Part shown: positions 1 through 4,511 of the stretch, piece after piece | How the letters are laid out: every line of letters begins with the position of its first letter | Position numbering within the stretch: position 1 is the first letter of the stretch | Source of the DNA: Sulfurimonas sp. | GTDB lineage: Bacteria; Campylobacterota; Campylobacteria; Campylobacterales; Sulfurimonadaceae | Reading direction: 5' to 3' | DNA length: 8,657 nt | Assembly: GCA_012963655.1 (NCBI GenBank) | Contig: DTVI01000514.1 | Span: forward strand, 1-8,657 | Notes under the pieces: model-generated | The model's input: only the letters and a program-made list of their open reading frames with translations | What the model was told of the DNA's origin: nothing | Databases searched by the model: none | Position numbers and translations under genes: made by a program

Positions 1-2
1 AA

Positions 3-569
3 TTCTCTACCTATGCTACTTGGTGGATTCGTCAAGCTATATCACGTGCTATTGCGGATCAAGCTAGAACTATTCGTATCCCAATTCATATGATTGAAAC
101 GATCAATAGAATTAATAAGATCATGCGTAAGCACCTTCAAGAAGAAGGAAAAGAGCCAGGTGTAGATGTTATTGCTAAAGAAGTTGGTTTAACTATTGAA
201 AAGGTTAAGAATGTAATTAAGATTACTAAAGAGCCTATTTCTCTTGAAGCACCTATTGGAAATGAAGAAGACGGTCGTTTTGGAGATTTTATTGAAGATA
301 AGAACTCTGTATCACCTGCTGAAGCCATCTTAAAAGATGACCTTAAACTTCAAATTGAAGGTGTTCTTGAACAACTTAACGAAAGAGAAAGAGCTGTTAT
401 CAAGATGCGTTTTGGTATCATGGATGATGAGAGTGATAGAACCCTAGAAGAAATTGGTAAAGAGCTAAACGTAACACGTGAAAGAGTTCGCCAGATTGAA
501 TCTTCTGCTATTAAGAAGTTAAAACACCCTAAGGTTGGGCGTAAACTTAAAAACTACATCGAAGAATAA
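3..569 (+). CDS. rpoD: RNA polymerase primary sigma factor RpoD, C-terminal part (5' end outside window)
   Basis: Primary sigma-70 factor that directs core RNA polymerase to housekeeping promoters. The reading frame is open from base 3, so this is the last 188 codons of a longer gene; the ATG at 90 is an internal methionine, not the start. The first visible residues, FSTYATWWIRQAISRAIADQ, are sigma region 2.3-2.4, which melts and reads the -10 element. They are followed by IRIPIHMIETINRI (start of region 3), a region 3 segment ending near DFIEDKN, and region 4 with the helix-turn-helix RTLEEIGKELNVTRERVRQI that reads the -35 element. The IPIHMIETIN motif favours RpoD over RpoS. The end KHPKVGRKLKNYIEE is typical of Campylobacterota RpoD. 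No terminator follows: the next ORF begins after one sense codon, so the two genes are probably cotranscribed. Confidence 0.97.
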   Translation, partial: FSTYATWWIRQAISRAIADQARTIRIPIHMIETINRINKIMRKHLQEEGKEPGVDVIAKEVGLTIEKVKNVIKITKEPISLEAPIGNEEDGRFGDFIEDKNSVSPAEAILKDDLKLQIEGVLEQLNERERAVIKMRFGIMDDESDRTLEEIGKELNVTRERVRQIESSAIKKLKHPKVGRKLKNYIEE

Positions 570-572
570 GGC

Positions 573-1259
573 TTGAATTTTTGTGAAAAGTGGATTGAAT
601 TTGATTACAACCCTTATCTCCTCTTTGACAAAAATGGAAAAATACTTTCTTTAAATCATGAAGCTCAATACTTACTGGGCTACACAAATGCATCCTCACT
701 TTTTGAACTTTGTATCACTTATGCTAATACCAATACCGGATTTAAAACAAGTTTTATAAACTTAGAGTTTGGACGTTTCCGTTTTTTTGCACTGATGGTA
801 GGTTATGAAAATGAAAATGAAATAGGACTCCGTTTATATCAGTCTCCTGCTTTTCATTATTCTAAACCTGCTACAAAAGGTGATTTGGTAAATATATATA
901 CCTTAATTGACTTATGTATTAGTTCTAATTCTATTGGAACTGGTATCAATTTTAGTAAAGATCTTGATCCAACTATTCCTGATATTCGTTTACAAACAGA
1001 AAGCTTTATTAAACTTCTTAATAAAATTTATACTAGCCATACTCAATCAAAAGATATTTCTACAAAATTATATTTTCGTGTGGGGGAGTATATTCGAACG
1101 GAAGACAAGAAGTACACACTTTTTTCTATAGAAATACAAAGTGAAAATCATAATGAGAGTAAGAACTCTGAGATTAGACTTATGTCAGAAGAGATGAATA
1201 TATTTGTTGATTTTAAAAATCACACAACCATACTCAATATCCCTTTAATTACTAGTTAG
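573..1259 (+). CDS. PAS-like sensory protein with a degenerate kinase-like C-terminal half
   Basis: A 228-aa soluble protein with no signal peptide or TM segment. Residues about 6-95 resemble a PAS domain: WIEFDYNPYLLFDKNGKILSLN, with an LLGY motif at 34-37, is the usual PAS opening 'P.l.fd.dG.il.lN..a..llGy'. Residues about 105-190 loosely follow the end of a histidine-kinase DHp helix and the first part of a GHKL ATPase (DPTIPDIRLQTESFIKLLNK), but the N-box Asn-Ala and G-boxes are missing, so ATP binding is unlikely; this part is inference. The start is TTG at 573, because the upstream in-frame codons are GGC and then the rpoD TAA, and the next in-frame ATG (near residue 75) would remove the PAS core. 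There is no well-spaced Shine-Dalgarno site (AAGG at 568-571 is too close), so translation probably depends on ribosomes finishing rpoD. The function is unknown; a sensing or adaptor role is possible. Confidence 0.8.
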   Translation: MNFCEKWIEFDYNPYLLFDKNGKILSLNHEAQYLLGYTNASSLFELCITYANTNTGFKTSFINLEFGRFRFFALMVGYENENEIGLRLYQSPAFHYSKPATKGDLVNIYTLIDLCISSNSIGTGINFSKDLDPTIPDIRLQTESFIKLLNKIYTSHTQSKDISTKLYFRVGEYIRTEDKKYTLFSIEIQSENHNESKNSEIRLMSEEMNIFVDFKNHTTILNIPLITS

Positions 1260-1785
1260 CTAAAGAGATCCATTTCTTACCAAGAAAAATAGCTACAGAA
1301 ATACCAACACCTAAACCTACTAAAAAAGCAACGATATCTAAGATATGATTATTATTTAAACCAATAAAACTCATAATTAATATAGCATAAGGAATAAATC
1401 TAAGTGGAGAAAAAATACCAGGTGTAGACTTAATAGTCTTTTTAATAGTTTGCTTATCTTTTTTAAGACGTTTTTTTTCTTCTTTAATTACCTTCGCTAA
1501 ATCTTCTTCAGGTTTTTCTTCAATATCTAAGTTTTCACTTTTTTCTTCATCATATAAATCATAAGGGTCTTCAAGCTTATCCATAAGACCATCATTCATT
1601 CCCTCACCTACTTCAAGACGTTTACTAATCATCTTCTTATAGCCACTAAATGAACCTAAGATAATTAAGACAGAAGAAACAAAGGCCAATTCAAAATTAA
1701 TCAACCAATACCAATATCCTTGTATATAAAGAACACCAGCAAAGAGAAAGTTAATAAGTAAGATTCTAAGAATAATATTAGTCAT
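1252..1785 (-). CDS. Conserved four-TM membrane protein of unknown function, last gene of the hemL operon
   Basis: I do not recognise a named family. With the start at 1785 it is 177 aa. Two hydrophobic segments lie near the N-terminus (about 4-20 and 24-45), followed by a highly charged linker (about 50-115, runs of E/D then K), and two more hydrophobic segments (about 126-141 and 145-170). The likely topology is two hairpins joined by a cytoplasmic linker. The ATG at 1785 is chosen because it overlaps the atpZ stop as ATGACTAA and has GGTGA a few bases upstream; an upstream in-frame ATG at 1800 would give 182 aa but has no visible ribosome site. The stop codon overlaps that of the convergent PAS gene (1257-1259). 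Thirty bases of the linker (1514-1543, encoding SENLDIEEK) recur inverted inside the broken atpZ. Neighbourhood suggests a partner of AtpZ, but nothing in the sequence shows it. Confidence 0.85.
   Translation of the reverse strand: MTNIILRILLINFLFAGVLYIQGYWYWLINFELAFVSSVLIILGSFSGYKKMISKRLEVGEGMNDGLMDKLEDPYDLYDEEKSENLDIEEKPEEDLAKVIKEEKKRLKKDKQTIKKTIKSTPGIFSPLRFIPYAILIMSFIGLNNNHILDIVAFLVGLGVGISVAIFLGKKWISLAN
1514..1543 (+). repeat. 30-bp inverted repeat, arm A (inside the membrane-protein gene)
   Basis: Thirty bases identical to the reverse complement of 2009-2038, aligned base by base; the match ends with mismatches at 1513/2039 and 1544/2008. The core is CTTCAATATCTAAGTTTTCA. This arm lies in an intact coding region (minus strand, peptide SENLDIEEK), so it is the more likely source. 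Confidence 0.95.
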
Positions 1786-1946
1786 TATCGTCATCACCAT
1801 ATAGTGCTTTTTGATCTTGATATCTTGGGTTATCTCTTTTCAAGTCTTCAAATTCTTTCATCTGTTTCTTATATGCCTTAAAGACATTAAGTCCTGCAGC
1901 TGAAACACCAATAAAGACCCCTATCCACATTAGCCATTTTATATCA

Positions 1947-1956
1947 AAAAGTTTTT
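1947..1956 (+). repeat. 10-bp direct repeat, left copy, flanking the atpZ insertion
   Basis: AAAAGTTTTT, repeated in the same direction at 2035-2044. One copy belongs to the original atpZ codons for QKLF. The pair may be a duplicated target or a homology used in template switching. Confidence 0.88.
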
Positions 1957-2008
1957 ATATCATAAATGTAGGTTATATTTATCGAAATTTAATGAAAATA
2001 GCACCATT

Positions 2009-2038
2009 AAAAAGTGAAAACTTAGATATTGAAGAAAA
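2009..2038 (-). repeat. 30-bp inverted repeat, arm B (inside the atpZ insertion)
   Basis: Exact reverse complement of 1514-1543. It runs into the right copy of the 10-bp direct repeat (2035-2044), sharing AAAA, so the junction lies on a 4-base microhomology. Read on the + strand it encodes the same SENLDIEEK peptide as the source gene does on the - strand. Confidence 0.95.
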
Positions 2039-2044
2039 GTTTTT
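2035..2044 (+). repeat. 10-bp direct repeat, right copy, flanking the atpZ insertion
   Basis: AAAAGTTTTT, identical to 1947-1956. The distance between copies is 88 bp. Recombination or slippage between the two would restore the full atpZ frame. Confidence 0.88.
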
Positions 2045-2167
2045 GTAAACCTATACCTATTCCTACACCCATTAATATAGCAACTGCGATAGAAACACCT
2101 AAGGAAAGAGTATCAACACCTTCAATAATAGGTTTTATTCGAGGTGATTTATTTTCTATTTCTGCCA

Positions 2168-3451
2168 TTATATTTTTGCCATCACTTTCTTAGCTGCTGT
2201 TATAGTTTCTTCAATCATTTCATCTGTTGTAGCAGTAGAAATAAAACCTGTCTCATATAAAGAACAAGCAAAATAAACACCTTCTTCTAACATTCCTTTA
2301 TGAAAGGCCGCAAAACGTGCAGCATCTGAATTACATGCATCTTCAAAGTTCTTAACAGGCTTATCATTAAAAAAGAAGCCAAACATAGAACCTCTAACAT
2401 CTGTTTGTAAGCTAAAGCCATTTTCAGTGGCAGCTTCGCTTAAGCCTTCTAAAAGACGGATAGCACGGTTTTCTAAGATACCATATAAAATAGACTTATT
2501 TTTTAACTTAGTTATAGCCGCAAGACCTGCTGCCATTGCTACAGGGTTTCCACTGAGTGTTCCTGCTTGATAAACAGGTCCCTCAGGTGAAAGTTGAGCC
2601 ATAATCTCTTTTTTACCACCAAAGGCACCCACAGGCATTCCCCCACCAATAACCTTACCCATAGTTATAAGATCAGGCTTGGTACCTGTAATATCTTCAG
2701 CCCCACGAAGTGTTGCTCTAAAACCACTCATTACTTCATCAAAAATAAGAAGGGTTCCATTTTCATCACAAAGCTTTCTGAGCTCAGCTAAAAAGTCTTT
2801 ATCAGCAGGAACAAGTCCCATATTTCCCGCAATTGGCTCAATAATAATACAAGCAATGTCATTTGAGTCTTCAAAACATTTTTTGACACTTTGTATATCA
2901 TTATACTTAGCAAGAAGTGTATGCTTAGTAAAGTCAGCAGGAACGCCAGGTGAACTAGGTGTACCAAAAGTGATCATACCTGAGCCAGCTTGTACTAATA
3001 ATGAATCTGAATGTCCATGATAACAACCTTTAAACTTAATAATATCATCCCTACCCGTAAAGCCACGTGCAAGACGAATAGCAGACATAACCGCTTCCGT
3101 ACCTGAACTTACAAAACGAATTTTTTCCATTGAAGGGATTAAATCAATCACGAGTTTTGCCAGCTGTGTTTCAGCTAAGGTAGGTGCACCAAAACTAAGT
3201 CCGTTTTTCACCGCTTCAATAACGGCATTTTCGATGCTCTCATCAGCATGACCAAAGATAAGTGGTCCCCATGATTGCACATAATCAATATATTTGTTTC
3301 CATCTATGTCAAGTAAATGGCCACCCTCACCCTTAGCTATAAAAATTGGAGTTCCGCCAACACTTGAAAATGCACGTACAGGTGAGTTAACACCTCCTGG
3401 AATAAGTTCTTGTGCTTGGCTAAAAGCTTCTTTACTTGATTGCGTGTTCAT
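2168..3451 (-). CDS. hemL: Glutamate-1-semialdehyde 2,1-aminomutase
   Basis: PLP enzyme that moves the amino group of glutamate-1-semialdehyde to give 5-aminolevulinate, the precursor of heme and other tetrapyrroles in the C5 pathway; cytoplasmic dimer. It has 427 aa, the normal family length. Visible landmarks: the N-terminal PGGVNSPVRAF (18-28), the PLP phosphate loop SSGTEA (115-120), KGCYHGHSDS (141-150), the FDEV motif with Asp238 that pairs with the PLP ring nitrogen, the Schiff-base lysine Lys266 in TMGKVIGGGMPVGAFGG, and VYQAGTLSGNPVAMAAGL (293-310). The start at 3451 has AGGAA (3456-3460) at good spacing. It is the first gene of a leftward operon and its stop overlaps the atpZ start by one base, which suggests translational coupling. 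It diverges from the tonB-like gene. No missing residues were seen. Confidence 0.98.
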   Translation of the reverse strand: MNTQSSKEAFSQAQELIPGGVNSPVRAFSSVGGTPIFIAKGEGGHLLDIDGNKYIDYVQSWGPLIFGHADESIENAVIEAVKNGLSFGAPTLAETQLAKLVIDLIPSMEKIRFVSSGTEAVMSAIRLARGFTGRDDIIKFKGCYHGHSDSLLVQAGSGMITFGTPSSPGVPADFTKHTLLAKYNDIQSVKKCFEDSNDIACIIIEPIAGNMGLVPADKDFLAELRKLCDENGTLLIFDEVMSGFRATLRGAEDITGTKPDLITMGKVIGGGMPVGAFGGKKEIMAQLSPEGPVYQAGTLSGNPVAMAAGLAAITKLKNKSILYGILENRAIRLLEGLSEAATENGFSLQTDVRGSMFGFFFNDKPVKNFEDACNSDAARFAAFHKGMLEEGVYFACSLYETGFISTATTDEMIEETITAAKKVMAKI

Positions 3452-3486
3452 ATTGTTCCTAATAGTGGGTATTGTAAATGTTTAGA

Positions 3487-3492
3487 AGTATA
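3487..3492 (-). promoter_or_regulatory. Candidate -10 box for the hemL operon
   Basis: On the minus strand TATACT stands 35 bases upstream of the hemL ATG, with TTGCAT 15 bases further upstream as a weak, closely spaced -35. It fits the spacing needed for a leader containing the AGGAA ribosome site. Only a motif match. Confidence 0.45.
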
Positions 3493-3528
3493 TCTAAAGA
3501 GTTTTAAATGCAATTTATTCTAAGAAGC

Positions 3529-3534
3529 TATAAT
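3529..3534 (+). promoter_or_regulatory. -10 box of the tonB-like gene
   Basis: A perfect TATAAT about 50 bases upstream of the ATG at 3585, in an AT-rich context without a clear -35, as is usual for Campylobacterota sigma-70 promoters. It sits in the 133-bp divergent region between hemL and this gene. Confidence 0.6.
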
Positions 3535-3584
3535 GCATAAAATATAAATTAACATTTTTTCTTTAGAATGTTTAAAGATGGTGG

Positions 3585-4433
3585 ATGAGTAGAAGTATAG
3601 CAGCCTTATTAATAGCAATTATGTTTCACATACTCCTTATACTTCTGTTTAAATTCTTTATGCAATTCAAGCCTGAGACTGTAGCAAAACCTCAAGAGCA
3701 TCGTATTAAGGTTGCACTTAAAGATATAAAAACTAAAACATCTAAAAATTCTGCTGCTGTTAAAAACAAGATTAAGCCTGTTGAAAAGCTCCCTTCTATG
3801 CCTAAGGGAAAACAACTTAAAAAACCGAAAAACATTGCAAAGCCAATTAAGAAGAAGGCTAAACCTGTAAAGAAAGTTCTAAAACAAAAACCTACTAAAC
3901 AAAAGAAACGGGTCCAAAAGCCTATTATAAATACAAAAAAAGTTATTGTCAAAAATGACCTTAATGCAACAAAGCCTGTAAAAAATAAGACAGGCCTATA
4001 CGCAAGCTTATCTAAAAAAGACAAGACTAAAAAACAAAAGAGCCCACCTAGACACCAAGCAGGGACACAAATAGGACAAGATTTTAAAGAAGCTTATGGT
4101 GAGACCTTTGGCCAATTGTCTGAGGGTGAAAAGAAATATATTATTGATAATCAAGAAGTGATGCGACGTATCACTCAAGAGCAACTCAATCGCTTAGCCC
4201 CTGTAAATATACCACGCAACCTAAATATTAACACAAATAATGTTATTGAGTTTTACCTCTTACCTAATGGAGATATAGAGGGTCTAAAGCTAGTTTCTGC
4301 CTCAGATGCTGAGATTTTAGATGATACTTCTTTACAAACGATAGAATATTCTTATCACAGATACCCTCTTGCAAAGCAAAAAACATTAATAAGATATAAG
4401 GTTGGATATTACTTAGATGGAAAAAGGCATTAA
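3585..4433 (+). CDS. TonB-like energy transducer protein
   Basis: A 282-aa protein with TonB architecture: an N-terminal signal-anchor TM segment (about 4-27) containing a histidine (His15 in AIMFHILLIL) like the functional TM histidine of TonB; a long periplasmic linker rich in Lys and Pro (about 45-155, many KPxK/KPVKK units); and a C-terminal domain (about 210-277) with VIEFYLLPNGDIEGLKLVSA and RYPLAKQKTLIRYKVGYYL, matching the beta strands of TonB C-terminal domains. TonB passes proton-motive-force energy from ExbB-ExbD to outer-membrane receptors. No exbB, exbD or receptor gene is in the window, so its partners are unknown; a TolA-like role is the main alternative, though the C-terminus fits TonB better. 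The ATG at 3585 is the only sensible start, just before the TM segment; the ribosome site is weak (AAAGATGGTGG). The linker gives the protein a very high positive charge. Confidence 0.82.
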   Translation: MSRSIAALLIAIMFHILLILLFKFFMQFKPETVAKPQEHRIKVALKDIKTKTSKNSAAVKNKIKPVEKLPSMPKGKQLKKPKNIAKPIKKKAKPVKKVLKQKPTKQKKRVQKPIINTKKVIVKNDLNATKPVKNKTGLYASLSKKDKTKKQKSPPRHQAGTQIGQDFKEAYGETFGQLSEGEKKYIIDNQEVMRRITQEQLNRLAPVNIPRNLNINTNNVIEFYLLPNGDIEGLKLVSASDAEILDDTSLQTIEYSYHRYPLAKQKTLIRYKVGYYLDGKRH

Positions 4434-4445
4434 GCCTCTTCTTTA

Positions 4446-4467
4446 AGACCTACTCTTGATTAGGTCT
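4446..4467. terminator. Weak hairpin between convergent tonB-like and letB genes
   Basis: AGACCTA (4446-4452) pairs with TAGGTCT (4461-4467) around an 8-base loop in the 78-bp gap between the convergent genes. It has no T-run on either side, so it would be a poor intrinsic terminator; a smaller AGGC/GCCT stem (4425-4437) lies at the end of the tonB-like gene. Its position is what makes a terminator role plausible. Confidence 0.3.
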
Positions 4468-4511
4468 ACTTGGGATTAGATTCTTTGTTCTAAAAATAGC
4501 AAGAAAAGAAA

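Larger units (their letters stand above)
1957..2044. other. 88-bp insertion inside atpZ
   Basis: Placed by comparing the two halves of atpZ; because of the flanking repeat it can equally be drawn as 1947-2034. Its right part (2009-2038) is an exact inverted copy of 1514-1543. The remaining roughly 52 bases (1957-2008) match nothing I could find by eye in this window. It has no terminal inverted repeats, transposase or recognisable MITE structure. Its length is not a multiple of three and it brings in-frame stops, so it breaks the gene. On the + strand it contains a short ORF (1992-2048, 18 codons, MKIAPLKSENLDIEEKFL) with no ribosome site. Confidence 0.85.
1778..2168 (-). pseudogene. atpZ: AtpZ/AtpI-family membrane protein, interrupted by an 88-bp insertion
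   Basis: Small inner-membrane protein of the AtpZ/AtpI family, associated with F-type ATP synthase assembly or cation supply. The ATG at 2168 shares its A with the hemL stop (TAATG). The 5' part (2168-2022) encodes 48 aa: IKPIIEGVDTLSLGVSI, TM1 (VSIAVAILMGVGIGIGL), then QKLFFNI and TAA. The 3' part (1951-1781, stop TAA 1780-1778) encodes LFDIKWLMWIGVFIG (TM2) and the AtpZ tail LNVFKAYKKQMKEF...DPRY-like end, finishing ALYGDDDND. Deleting 88 bp between the two copies of a 10-bp direct repeat joins the parts in frame (GLQKLF-DIKWLMW) to give 100 aa, the usual length of the family. As it stands, translation ends just after TM1; the second part could only restart at ATG 1930, without a clear ribosome site. 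It could be a true inactivation, a revertible allele, or a sequencing/assembly artefact. Confidence 0.88.

Noticed and set aside
907..1131. A 74-codon hydrophobic ORF inside the PAS-like gene
   Set aside because: Out-of-frame overlap with a better-supported gene, no ribosome site; hydrophobicity follows from AT-rich sequence.
1252..1259. Overlapping stop codons of convergent genes
   Set aside because: Tail-to-tail overlaps of a few bases are common in compact genomes; recorded with the genes only.
1942..1961. Near-palindrome ATATCAAAAAGTTTTTATAT at the left insertion junction, considered as a terminator or transposon end
   Set aside because: Imperfect, has no GC stem, and its core is explained by the native atpZ codons plus the repeat.
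2594..3020. Open reading frames of 65 and 113 codons on the + strand opposite hemL
   Set aside because: They lie fully inside the conserved hemL coding region, show no family-like composition, and are explained as antisense shadows.
3609..4024. Minus-strand ORFs opposite the tonB-like gene, rich in Phe and Leu
   Set aside because: The Phe/Leu bias is the mirror of the Lys/Pro-rich linker read backwards; no ribosome sites.
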